Below are positions 19,027 through 29,911 of a stretch of 64,000 bases of DNA, in pieces. How positions within the stretch are numbered: the first letter of the stretch is position 1; each line of letters opens with the position of its first letter. Below the pieces are notes generated by a model, which was not told where the DNA came from, searched no databases, and saw only the letters and a program-made list of their open reading frames with translations. The stretch comes from Symbiodinium sp. CCMP2592 (Eukaryota; Sar; Dinophyceae; Suessiales; Symbiodiniaceae): the NCBI GenBank assembly GCA_905221615.1, contig CAJNDT010005995.1, positions 124,001 through 188,000 of the forward strand, read 5' to 3'. Both the position numbers and the translations under genes were made by a program.

Positions 19027-20640
19027 TTATGTGAGGTTGGTGGGAACTCCATGCGAGCGAATTTGCCACGGAAGCTGAACAGACGAAGGTGACACACTGA
19101 TCATTGGCCGCGGTAGCCAAAGATCCTGCAGCGTAGCTGAAATGCGCTCATGCTGCAAACAATCTTGAGGCAATGGATGCTCTTGTGGTCTAGACAAAGC
19201 ATCTGCTTTGTCATTTGCCTCACCCGGTATGTGCGATACATCGGGGGTGACTCTGTGCACTGCTGCAAGAAGTGAGATCCGCTCCAAGAAAAAGCACAAA
19301 GGCTGACTGGTTGTCAAGGAGTCGTTAACACCTGATTCAGCACCCGTGTTATCAGAGAGAGCTCTGAGAGTGATTGGGATGCAACTGCATGGAAGCAAGG
19401 CAGATGCCGCCAATATCAGCCCGAGAGCTTCATAACACGAAATCTCCCTTGCCATATCAGCTTGAACCCCAATGCCCAAAGCTAAGAAATCAGCGTGAGC
19501 AAAGGTTTGTTGAAACCAGCGGTGACCTAAAGAGGGATGGCGCACGTAGCCACCTATGCAGCAATGAGAGCCTTTGGCACTGGCATCCGCACGTGCATCA
19601 AATAGAGGGGTGGCAGGCTGCCGCATCGAGCGGAATGGTGACATATGCAACAGCCAATGCTCGAAGATGCCAAGAATGCGCAGCGAGTTCAAGCTCAATT
19701 TCCGCTTCTTGCTGTTCTGACTAGAAACCCGAAGCCAGAGCCTACGATCAGATATATACCCGAACTTTCTCAAGATCCTGAAGAGAGTGCAAGTCTTGGT
19801 GACGTGCCGAAAGCAATTTGGAGCCGAGCGGTATACCCGTACCTGGCGGCGTCACTGTGAAATGCAGATCCGGCGACAAGTATCTAGCGATTTCATGCCA
19901 GCGCTCTGGCGGAATGCTGTAGTTCGTAGCAGCTGGGCTGTAGAGATCGTGATAGAAAGTATGCAGCATGCTCTTCATGACCGGAAAGAAGCTTGTAGCC
20001 CACAGTGCTAAGCCAATGAAGCGTTCCAAGTCCTTTTTGGTCAAGCGAGGGTTTTTACGCAAATCCTGCACCATGCCCAGCAGTTTTAAGCGCTTTGATT
20101 CTTTAAGCAACACGATACCGGCAGAGTACTGAAAATCCCAGCCTATCCAAGTGACCCGAACGGATATCTGAAGTTTGTGCCAGGAAAGAGGCACACCCAT
20201 GATCTGCATGAACATGCAAATCATGGCAGTCGTTGCTGGAAGAATGGACATCTCCTGAGAAAAGAGATAATCATCCAAAAAAGATGGCCTGTGTGGGCTA
20301 TGTAGATGAGAGTATGAAGAATGCGAAGGATGCAGGAGCCGAGTCGCCCCCACCAGTGCTGGGCAAACGTAGCTTCGAACGGGCATGTGCGATAGAAGTA
20401 GATAGCAGGGGCAGAGTCGAGCCTAGAACTCGAAGACACAGCTTGCTGGTGAGTGGGCCAAAGTACCTTTTCTAGGCTGCTCACGAGAGCTGTGGCTACC
20501 TCAAGCCTGCTCTCGCAACTAGGACTCTGGTGTTTTAGAGCAGGCAAAGAGGGCGCCAACGGCAACTCGGAGTCCACAAAGGTGGAAGCTCCCTGAGTCT
20601 GCCAATGGCAGGACACAAACCGTCGAGTTTCACTCCAAAA
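19027..20640 (-). pseudogene. DIRS/Ngaro-like RT and RNase H fragment
   Basis: The minus-strand frame 20386-19748 has SFLDDYLFSQ, an RT catalytic FLDD box, followed by GVPLSWHKLQIS..VTWIGWDF and the FIGLALWATSFFPVMKSML helix region typical of the RT thumb. The next frame, 19773-19027, is RNase H-like: LFDARADASAKG, CYEALGLIL, ALSDNTGAESG and HIPGEANDKADALSR. The two frames overlap by about 26 bp, and RT sequence upstream of 20290 shifts frame again. The HIPG..N..AD.LSR ending is usual in DIRS-group elements. No tyrosine recombinase or terminal repeats were found, so it is a decayed fragment. Confidence 0.65.
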
Positions 20641-21990
20641 CTGCCGGCTAATGGCCAGGCAGTGACTTGTTAGATGAAATGTGAGCTGTACTTACACCAG
20701 TGCCGTGGTAGCTTCTGCACTGGTTTTCTTCAAAGCTTTGGCTCTTTGGCCCAGAATACCAGGTGCTGGTTGCTACTTGGCACCAGTCTTGTGGGTTACC
20801 ACCATCCAGACTTGTTCTGGTAGCACCAGTTCCGGTGGTTCTGGTTTGTCCACTGGGGCGCTTTGGCCAGTTGTGCTGGTTGCTACTTGTCACCAGCTGG
20901 GTTTTCACCATGCTTAGTGCTCCAACCACCTGTAGGTAGTTTACGCCTTTGCTTTGGTGCAAGACTTTGGTGCCTACTTGGCTCAAGACCGGAACTGCGT
21001 GGAGAGTGAAGCAAAACGAAGTCTTCTGTCCGAGTGTTGTGCTCTGGAAGGGTTTTGCTTGGGCTCGTTGTGGTTTCGTTCTTTTTCGATCAGTGAGTGA
21101 AGTCAGACCTCAACTGCTGGATAAGACTAGCAGGTGGCAAGCCTCTTTCCCACAGTGCAGGAACAGGCCACTGACGTTGAAGCTCGTCCCACTGAGGCGG
21201 AATGCTACGGTGTCGGGTACGCCAGTAATGACAATCAAGCAAAACATGCCTCCATGACGCAGGGATGTGATGACTCCCCTGCTGTCTTTCGCGGACCCCC
21301 TAGAAACAAAAGATCGCGAGCTGTGCCCTGCGAGCTTGGGCAGCGAGCGCACATGCCCCACAGCCCTTCTGAGCGACCTTTGGTTTTCCCAGCAAGCTGC
21401 AGGCTCCCCTGCTGTCTTGCTGACCCCATATACACACACCAGCTCCGGTCTATAGGTTTGTCACCTCAGCTCTCATTGTCTTCTGGGTCCTGGCAGAAAC
21501 AGGCAGCCTCTGCAAAGACCTGGGCCTGCGCCGATCATGCTGCGAAGCAACTTGCAGAATCCCGGCCAATGCCGCCGAGCCAAGTCAAACCCATGTTTTC
21601 CGACGCGACCCCCAGGCATATCCGTTTTGTTCGGTGCAGGAATGCATTCAACAAGGCTCAGAAACGGCAGGGAAGACTGAAGATCTCGGCTTGAGAAAAC
21701 AGTGTGGGGAAAACGATATGTGTCCCAGGTCGTGCCCAAGACACGAGAGTACTGAGCTGGAACATGTAACATGTGCTTGCTTGGGCGAACAAAAAGTGTT
21801 TGTTTCCGGGAGAAGGACTGTCGTCGGGGCCACTTTCCCAAAGAAGGCTGCCACATGACCAGACAATGATTTCAAATAATAAAACCGGTCCTGAGCCGGA
21901 AGCACCATCTCAGGTGCAGAGTTGTTGCTGGCTACAGCACAGGTCGGCTTCCCCACGCTGGGGTGGGAGCACTGCCTAAAATTCATTGGT
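20641..21990. other. Region without a supported gene; CTGGT-rich stretch
   Basis: 20690-20930 repeats CTGGT, TTGCTACTTG and CACCAG words (GGTGCTGGTTGCTACTTGGC and GTGCTGGTTGCTACTTGTC). A 186-codon plus frame at 21134-21694 starts MASLFPTVQ but has no recognisable domain, and minus-strand frames compete. A slightly diverged duplication (CCCCTGCTGTCTTTCGCGGACCC and CCCCTGCTGTCTTGCTGACCCC) lies at 21276 and 21409. Confidence 0.45.
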
Positions 21991-21994
21991 TTCT

Positions 21995-22102
21995 GGCCGC
22001 CATAAAAATAAATATTTTTTTCTCATGGCGCCAAGAACCTCTTAATTTTGGAAATTATAGAGTTCTTGGCGCCATGAAAAAAAATTTATTTTTATGGCGG
22101 CC
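21995..22102. repeat. Foldback element, ~42-bp arms
   Basis: The left arm 21995-22038 (GGCCGCCATAAAAATAAAT .. CATGGCGCCAAGAAC) and right arm 22062-22102 are near-perfect reverse complements around a ~23-bp loop. Part of the arm repeats again at 22097-22136. MITE-like; no coding sequence. Confidence 0.8.
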
Positions 22103-22139
22103 ATAAAAATAAATAATTTTTTTTAATGGCAGCCAAAAT

Positions 22140-23296
22140 CATGTTACAGTTACAGTGGCAAACAACGGTGCTTAAGCAGCACAAGCCCAATCACCAGGGT
22201 AGCAACGAAGCGTTTTGATTGATTTCAACAGACTCGGTCGCTCGCGACACTGGTCGCCGCATGTCGGGCAAAACTTTGGTAAAGCTTCAAACACGTCTCC
22301 CTCGCAGAATTCCGCAGTTTTTGAGCTCGGGTTGGTCCCCATTTTGAGGCCAAAAATTGGTTCCCAATGCTGAGACCGCCTGATTGGAAACTATTAGGGG
22401 AGACCCCATTTTGGGCTTCGTTTTTGGAGCTCGCAAATGGGCTCTAGAATGGATCGAAAACCTTTGGACAAAGACGCTCCCAATTGGATTGGAACTTTGC
22501 TCGAAAAACAACCTTGTAGCTATGCACGGGGTCTGTGCGTGGTCAGCTTGAGACTGTTGACCATGATGTCATGACAACTACTTGTCATAAATACCACAGC
22601 ATGGCAAGCAAGGCGGCAACTGACTATGGGGGTACCTTAATGCGTCCTACAGTTTTCGTGGTTTTTCGAACACTGAAAATGGCCTCGCGCGATAGTACAA
22701 TTTTGGAATTGTTTGTCCACAAATCTTGAAACCTTCCAGACCCCCCGCTCCCCCCAAATTCAATGTTTACATAGAAGCGCCCAATGAGCATTGCGGCACA
22801 CATTGCGGCACACATTGAAATTGAGGGGGCGGGGGGGAGGTTTCTGAATATGCAAACAAGAAGACTGTCAATGACTGACTGCTGCTGCACTCGATAAAAA
22901 CCATAACTCCTTCATAAAGTCTCGTTATAGATCCTCCCCGAAGTCCTGCCTGATCTTTCCCTAAACCCTCGCATGGCCAAGGCCCCCGTAAACTTGTAGA
23001 TAGACTACCCTACAATTTTTTGCACATGCCACCCCTCATGTTTTTCGTGTATGCTCCTCCAAACGCTTGCTTGCGGACCCTCCCCCAAATCCTGCCTTGC
23101 AGATCCTGCCCTAAACTCTGCAGATCCTTCCCTAAACCCCCCCTTTTGCATTCCAAACCCTGCCCCGCAGATCACTCCCCAATGCCTCCTGCAGCACAAA
23201 TTCCTATTCTTCGTGCGCATTTCCAGTGTTTTGGTGGTCCTGCAGGCCTCCCAACCCTTAGCCCTCCAGATAATGCCGCCCAAGCCTCCACCTGGC
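22140..23296. other. Region without a supported gene
   Basis: Contains G-rich and C-rich runs (22738-22760, 22826-22840) and loose repeats of CAGATCCTGCCCTAAAC and similar words near 22930-23170. Short frames on both strands have no recognisable features. Confidence 0.4.
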
Positions 23297-23509
23297 ATAG
23301 TGCCCGAATAGTGCCCGAATAGTGCCCGAAATAGTGCCCGAAATAGTGCCCGAATGAACCCTTCATAGTGCCCAAATACATTTCCTTTCGTAAAGGAAGG
23401 AAAATCTCCTTTTTCTTCGCGAAAAATCATTTGGGCACTATGAAGGGTTCATTCGGGCACTAGTTCGGGCACTATTTCGGGCACTATTCGGGCACTATTC
23501 GGGCACTAT
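23297..23509. repeat. Foldback of ATAGTGCCCGAA repeats
   Basis: The left arm has five ATAGTGCCCGAA copies followed by TGAACCCTTCATAGTGCCCAAAT. The right arm is the reverse complement (ATTTGGGCACTATGAAGGGT, then TCGGGCACTA repeats). The loop of about 50 bp contains TTTCCTTTCGTAAAGGAAGG, itself a small hairpin. Confidence 0.85.
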
Positions 23510-24475
23510 TTGAAGGCGTCTACTATTCATGCACCGCAGCCTTGCCAAGTCCCTCCCAACACTTCTCCAGGCCTGAAAACCTCCGTCCAGGGCTTCCCTA
23601 CCCTGCCACACTTTCGACGAGCTTTACGAGCCCATTTTCGGGGACCGGAAAACAACAAAAAACGTAGGACACATCAGAGTACCCCCACAGTATTTTCTTA
23701 CAGATCCGCTGATATTGGGAGGGGGCCACTATCGCCGATTTTTTTTGGGATTTTTGCATTTTTGCATCGCCGAAGCATCTTTTTCAAGCATTTAGCATTT
23801 TCTAGCAGCTGCAGCTTATGGAAAAGATAGGGACTGTTCAGAGATTTTACCGCCGACTAATTTCATGCCGCTGGGCGGAGATCGATTTCGGTATCCTTGG
23901 GGGGGGGGGGGGCGGACGGTAAATCAAGTTAAGTCAAGACTATAGTTTTGTTCACTGCATGCATGCCGACATCCAGGGTACTAACAAATTACACCGAGCT
24001 TGTATTCATTTAATCCAGTCTTCCTTGCAGAAGGCGGCCTTGTACACCCGCTGCGAACGCCTGACACAAACAAACATACCTCACGACGGATCCGCTCACA
24101 GAACTTTGAGCGAGTCTGAAGTCTAGCCTGAACAACCATATGCCCTGATGGCATATCATTGCATGACCACGCACGAGTATTTGTGCTTGCCCATGTAAGA
24201 TGCTGGTAGCACCCCAGACAATTATCTATGACAAGGCTGCGCTGCAGGCTACAAACTGCATGCTGCTTTATTTACACCTTGCAGCCTCAGCTTTGGCCAA
24301 TAAGCCACTGCTTTCTGTGCACCATACAGTACACTGCAGTATACACCGGGAATTCCGCGAGGATATGATGCGATCTTTCTTTTATGTTGACTCAGCACGC
24401 ATACACTCTATGCCGCAGCAGGCAGTGCATTTGGCTGACACATCTGGTGCGTCCGCCGATGGATCCAGTCACTGA
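23510..24475. other. Region without a supported gene; carries a copied exon scrap
   Basis: A 14-G run lies near 23900. At 24143-24198, CCCTGATGGCATATCATTGC .. TTTGTGCTTGCCCATGTAA matches 33587-33638, inside a host-type exon on the minus strand, except for a 4-nt insertion (GCAT). This is a duplicated exon piece and not a gene. Confidence 0.5.
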
Positions 24476-24682
24476 CACACTGATAGCTCTTTCCTCCGGA
24501 ATGAGAGCTTGATAGCTCTTTGCTCCAAGTAGCTCTTTCGTCTGGATTGACAGATTGATAGCTCTTTCGTCTGGATCGACAGATTGATAGCTCTTTCGTC
24601 CGGATAGACAGATTGATAGCTCTTTCGTCCTTATTGACAGATTGATAGCTCTTTCCGCGGATTGACAGATTGATAGCTCTGT
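24476..24682 (+). repeat. ~31-bp tandem repeat GATAGCTCTTTCGTC
   Basis: Seven units of TTGATAGCTCTTTCGTCYGGAT plus a GACAGA spacer, with variable lengths and point changes. No spacers of unique sequence occur, which excludes a CRISPR-like layout. Confidence 0.85.
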
Positions 24683-27600
24683 TACCCGACATCGCCTCCA
24701 TATAGGATGCCAGTCGCCCTATGAACTTGCACTCGAGCGTGCCCTAGTCGCAGCTGATCCATCACCCCGTGCAAACATGCAATCATGTCTTGTGCTTCCA
24801 CAGGACATCTGCTCTTATGAAGGAGAGCATGCAGTCGTCGCCGTGAGTGCAGCCATTCCCCTGCACAACTGATAACACGCTTTGGCCAGAATCTTTCAAG
24901 CCGCACCTCGACGGAACCCCGAATGAAAGAGGATGTCTGATATTCAGGACTCGGCACATGCCTCAAACTTCTGGGTCGTGCTTTACAACGTCAACATGCA
25001 TGGCAATGGTCTGAGCTGTCCCATGTCAAGGTATAAGGAACATACACATGTGGGAAGAATACACAAGGGGAACTTTGCCAACGTACATAGACTGACTCGG
25101 AACTTGGTTTCTGGTTTATGACCTGTGTAAAGAAAACTTCCGGAGTGACGGATAGTGATACTCAAGTTCGCTTGCATAAGCCTATGCAACAACTTTACTC
25201 GACAATTTTTAATGTCAGAAACACCTATCGAGAACGACGTATCCCCACACCATCCTTGAAATACTTAGCCATACAGCTTCCACGTCTATGTGGGCTCGAG
25301 TCCAAGGAACTAAACTTAGGTAAGTGTGACACCCGCTTGTAAGAAAGATCCTGTTGCTGAAATCAAAAACAGCATCATAAGTCTTAGCATGGTGGCCGAA
25401 GTCTGACTTTCGGTGCATGTCCGAGGCTGCGCACACGGTGATTTCTTTTTCAGTCCGAAGCCTGCAAGTGAACATCGGCAGGGCCCAGAAGCATAATGCA
25501 CAAGCGGGCGCGAAGAATGCATAGATTCTCATTGTGTTTCTGCCTCTATACAGTGCTATATAGCAGCTGCTTGGACTACGTGTGCAAGTCTCCTGGCAAG
25601 TCGACATAGGTGCATATATATGTATATATAACATGTAGCACAAAGTGGCAGTCCATGCATCCTCTGCAGCCACAAAAGTCACGCCATCGAAGACATCAGG
25701 CAGGGACATGAGATGACGACAGATAGCCGTGTTTCAGGACAGACAGCCATGTCATGTAGATGTGCTATATGACATGTCCATGTACATAAAAATATATTAT
25801 GTGGAGATATTTTGACTGCAGGCCTGCACATGTGCGGTGAACAGAGCCACGCGAAGACGCTTTGTGCTGCCATTGGCCTCTCTTTTCTCAGCTGAAACCA
25901 TAAACCCTGCATGAAGCCTAAATCCCTATATATAGATATATAAACCCCATGCAAGCCCTCGACACCAAACCCTCAACCCTTTAATTCATATATAGTATAA
26001 TTCCTAGAACCGACACCCCCCACAAACCCTATAACCTGGCACCGAAGGACCGCTTACAAACCCCAGAGGCCGGCATGCACAACGACTATAGCAGTGCACA
26101 GCTACAGATTGTCAGGAGGAGCCGACGGTTTAATATTTGGGCTTGTGACAGCTTGTGTATAGGTTTACGGCAGATGCTTCAGCGCAGCCCTCCTGACCGC
26201 CACAGAGCTTGAGCAAGGACGCCGACCGTATGCATCGCCTGGTTCATCTGAACCCGATGCTCGGCCTCGAGCCTCTTTCTCTTACCCTGCTCCTTCTTCC
26301 CGGCACGATGCCTCACTCGCTGGCGACCACCGCCGGGCCTGTATGCATATAAGATGTGCATAGATTTCGACGCGACATGCACTGCAATTATACATCCGAG
26401 TCGCTCCAGCAACTCTCCACCATCGGCCACCCCAGCGGTCGTCCGATCCTGGCTGCAAAGCGCGGCGGCAAATGATGCACGCGACTCGGACTATGCGTCC
26501 TCTGCTGCCACCACTTGTCCATGACCATCACCACGTCGCTGTCGTTTCCGCTCCTAACGTGGAAAACAACCAGGCACTACGGCAACAGAAACCACAACAC
26601 AACAACTCTCCTCGTTCCACTCCGAAGCGTTCCAGGTCGCAGAGGATGACGATGGCTCCTGACGTCGACCACTGAAACGAAACAACAACCAACTCTCCTT
26701 CTTCCAAAAGCAGTCCTCCCAGGCCTCGCCCGTGGATGCTGATTCCGCAGGTGCTGATGGCTCCTGCATGCAGAACAATACAGCTTCCATATCACCGAAG
26801 TGGCACCTCCGAAACTCCTCCTTGGACCAATCAAGCCAATCGCCAGCTCCCTGCTCCTGTCAAGGCCGATAATTATAAGCCCATGAAGCCAGTACAACGG
26901 CACACGATTCGGAAGACATGCACGTCCTCCTTTGTCCATGACCACGTGGCTCCCTGCTCATCCTGCGAGTTTGTATATTCGACAATCAGAACCCCCACAT
27001 GAGATAGAGGCTTATTCTTCGGTTAGGATCCTTGCACCATGACCATTGCCAATGGGAGCTCTCATCCTGCCAGTTTGCAAGACAAGCGCAGAACTCGCGC
27101 ATGAGAGTTGTTCTATGGGCTACGGTCACAGTCCTTGCTCCATTGCCAATCGGAGCCCTCATCCTGCCAGTTGTATTGGACAAACTCAGAACTTGCACAC
27201 GAGAGTTAGTCTGCGGCTGCGGTCACGGTCCTCGCACTTCGAAGCCTGCCACCCACTCGACGCCTCCCTGCATGAAGCTTTTCCGCCGTCCTGCATGGTG
27301 GGCAGCGCTATATACTACTTCCAGAAAGAGAAAGGCAGTCCTCCGTCTCGGCTTGGTCGTCTGCCACGTCCAACCACCTGCGCGCGGATTGGGGGGTTTC
27401 TGGGTCCTGAAACTTCGATGCACGCGAACCTGCAGTCCACCACACCCGCGCTCTCCTCGGACTGCTCGATCTTCAAGTCGGCCATGGCCATGGCGAAGGA
27501 GGAAACACCCGTTGAAAGTGTTCTGTCTCTATCTCTGTCTCTCTCTCTCTCTCTCTCTGCCGTGCCAGCATGATGCAGGAGTCTCCAAGTTCAAGGGTGG

Positions 27601-27762
27601 AAAGTGTTGAACCCAGAATTGTTTTTGCATCTCTAGACTGCTTTGCCGGACGACCCCTTACATTCACGTCATGGACACTCTGACACTCTGTAGCCTATGG
27701 CCGCGTCATGTCCCAACTTGTGCCTCTGCAAAGACGCTAGAACTTGCGAGGTATATAGACTG
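24683..27762. other. Region without a supported gene; small repeats
   Basis: Short competing frames only. Repeats seen are TA-rich tracts (25612-25632, 25928-25945), a ~100-bp tandem duplication at 27045-27235 (CCATTGCCAATSGGAGCYCT, then CATCCTGCCAGTT), and a CT microsatellite at 27530-27560. Gene-free DNA of this length is normal between dinoflagellate genes, but small exons could be missed. Confidence 0.4.
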
Positions 27763-28515
27763 TCAAAGAAAACCATGCTCTGGCACCGCGCATGAACAAA
27801 CATAGGAAACAGCTAACTTCTGCATGAACCCAACCTCGTCATCAGAACGAGGAGGTTGTTGGTCACCATAGCCGAGGGCTGCAACTGGACCTGGACGGTC
27901 ACCATCGCCGAGGGCTGCAACTGGATCACGTGGCACCTTGCAAGGTCGTCCAACTTTTCTGCCAGACATGCGCCGCTCAGCTGCAGCTTCACCCCTCACT
28001 ATCGTCGGTGAAGCCCGTATGGCTGCACGGACGTACTTGAGGTTGGCGACAGTCAGTTGCATAAACAAGGCTGAAGTGATGCCCCACAGGAATGTCATCA
28101 CCAATGGCCCCTCGCCGATGTCCGGCATGGTCACCGCGACGGTGCGGCTCACGATCCAGGAGTCCTCCTCCCTGGCGTTGCGGACCTTCTCCGGTCTGTC
28201 CGCATGGGCCTCATCTGCGGCCCGATAGAGAAAGGCCTTCAGGGCTTCGTTGCAGGCTTCTTTTCGCCGGGCTTTCGTTTCGGGGAAGAAGCGGACGTGG
28301 ATGTTGTGCTTCGGCTGCTGCCGCTTCTTCTTCATCTGCATGTAGATCCCCGTGGTGAAGCGACACAGATCTTTGTCCCAGGGCGATAGATTCAGGTACT
28401 CGATGCCATCTACCAACTTCACGTTGGGATACCACGCAGAGAACTTCGCGCTCCGCACACACGTCACCTTGCAGATCTCCAGGGTCTCTTCCTCGTCGAC
28501 TTCGTTGTCCGACAT
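27763..28515 (-). CDS. Probable exon(s) of a host gene, unknown function
   Basis: About 250 open codons from ATG (MSDNEVDEEETLEICKVTC). TTTTCCAG lies just before the ATG on the coding strand, so the exon may start there as an acceptor and not at a true initiator. The composition is mixed and protein-like: an acidic start, RRKEACNEALKAFLYRAADE (helical), and one hydrophobic stretch (PLVMTFLWGITSALFMQLTV) that could span a membrane. A duplicated PVAALGDGDRPG / PVAALGYGDQQP motif lies near the end. No family is recognised. It lies on the same strand as the genes at 29.9-33.8 kb, as in dinoflagellate unidirectional clusters. Confidence 0.5.
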   Translation of the reverse strand: MSDNEVDEEETLEICKVTCVRSAKFSAWYPNVKLVDGIEYLNLSPWDKDLCRFTTGIYMQMKKKRQQPKHNIHVRFFPETKARRKEACNEALKAFLYRAADEAHADRPEKVRNAREEDSWIVSRTVAVTMPDIGEGPLVMTFLWGITSALFMQLTVANLKYVRAAIRASPTIVRGEAAAERRMSGRKVGRPCKVPRDPVAALGDGDRPGPVAALGYGDQQPPRSDDEVGFMQKLAVSYVCSCAVPEHGFL

Positions 28516-29185
28516 GCTGGAAAAGCGAGCTCTTGCCCCTGCTGACCCCGACCGCGAGCTATGAGCCCTGCAGCCAAAACCCAGTCAAAGAGACCGCTAA
28601 CCCCGACCGCGAGCTGTGAGCCCTGCAGCCAATTCAAGTTTGTACTGGCGCATGATAAGCGCAGCCCAAGATTGACGCTTCTGCAAACAGCACATGTACA
28701 CAGTATTTTTAATGCCTGGCCTCATCATACTCTGCGGCTTCTGCATGCAGAAGCAGCAACTATAAATGTGGTCATTAGTCGAGCTCCGACAAACCGTCCG
28801 AGGCTATGCCTCGGGCATGAAACGATGCTTTGCCCAATCCGGGGCCTCTGCCCTTGGCAAGACCTTGGCCCTTCTCAGATCCCCCGCCCTTGGCACCATA
28901 TACTTTCCACTGCTGGTGGCATTCATGACAAGAATGCCGACCGGGATGCTGGCTGCAGGGCCGCTTGCGACCACACAGACCGATTCCGCAATAAGAACAG
29001 ATAGCTTTGGGAACATCCTGCACAGCAGCTGGCCGAAGTAACTGCTGGAAGAGCTACAATTATATAGTACCTGTATACAGGCTACAACGACGACGATGAT
29101 TATGAAAGTGCAGAGGGTCTACCTTCGGTGACGGTTAACGCCCCCTCCCCTTCCCAGTTTTGAAAACCGACATTATATAGTGAAT

Positions 29186-29220
<35 letters not shown>

Positions 29221-29911
29221 TTGATGAGTGTCATTGCATGGTGTTGCTGTTGCACACGCGAAATGATGATCATCATATGCTGGGAAGCGAGCCGTTCGCC
29301 CTGCTATCCCCGACCGCGAGCTGTCAGCCCTGCAGCCAATTCAACATGAAACAAAGAGCCTGACGTTAAGTGCCCATGAACATGCACAGAAAAAGCCGCT
29401 GAACCGCGGCCTGCGGACGAAAGAGGCCGGGGCAATCACGGCGAAGAATGTGGTAGAGCCGCTGCTTCTGCTGCACAGGCTGACTCTGCAGCCAATTGGC
29501 AACCTGGTCGTCCGTCATTCCACCCAGGTCCGCCATCAGTCAGAGCGCGAAGCAGTCGGGAAGAGCTGGGGGAGCTGTCCGACCGGATTGGGCAGTTATG
29601 CAATGTCGCGTCTTCTTGTTTGTGGTATCATCAACATGCAGAGCACGACGTGTATACTGGGTCAAGTTCTCCGGCCAGCATGCAGCTGAACAAAACACAG
29701 GCAGATCCTAAACAACTTTTGTTTCTCACACGACGCAGGCTTCGGGGTGTTTTCAAAACTCATGACAAGAAGGCTCGGCAAAACGGAGTCGACACGAAGG
29801 CCACAGCATGAGTACAGATGTACGTGTGCATGGTGCCTGCATGTGGCTGAGTCAACATGGTTCCTACCAAAATCGGCCTCTCTGCTTGGCGACATAGCGT
29901 GATTCGCACGT
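28516..29911. other. Intergenic or intronic DNA with a recurring short motif
   Basis: CCCCGACCGCGAGCTRTGAG followed by CCCTGCAGCCAA occurs at 28546-28578 and 28597-28632, and as a variant at 29309-29340. A related AGCAAAAGCCCTGCAGCCA doublet lies at 32736-32781. A TA run lies at 29190-29217. No gene is supported. Confidence 0.45.

Noticed and set aside
21134..21694. 186-codon plus-strand ORF as a gene
   Set aside because: Low-information composition, no domain, and similar-sized frames on the other strand.
24476..24682. CRISPR-like array
   Set aside because: Units are directly tandem with no unique spacers, there are no cas genes, and the DNA is eukaryotic.
27530..27560. Polypyrimidine tract as a splice acceptor
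   Set aside because: It is a plain CT microsatellite with no adjacent exon on either strand.
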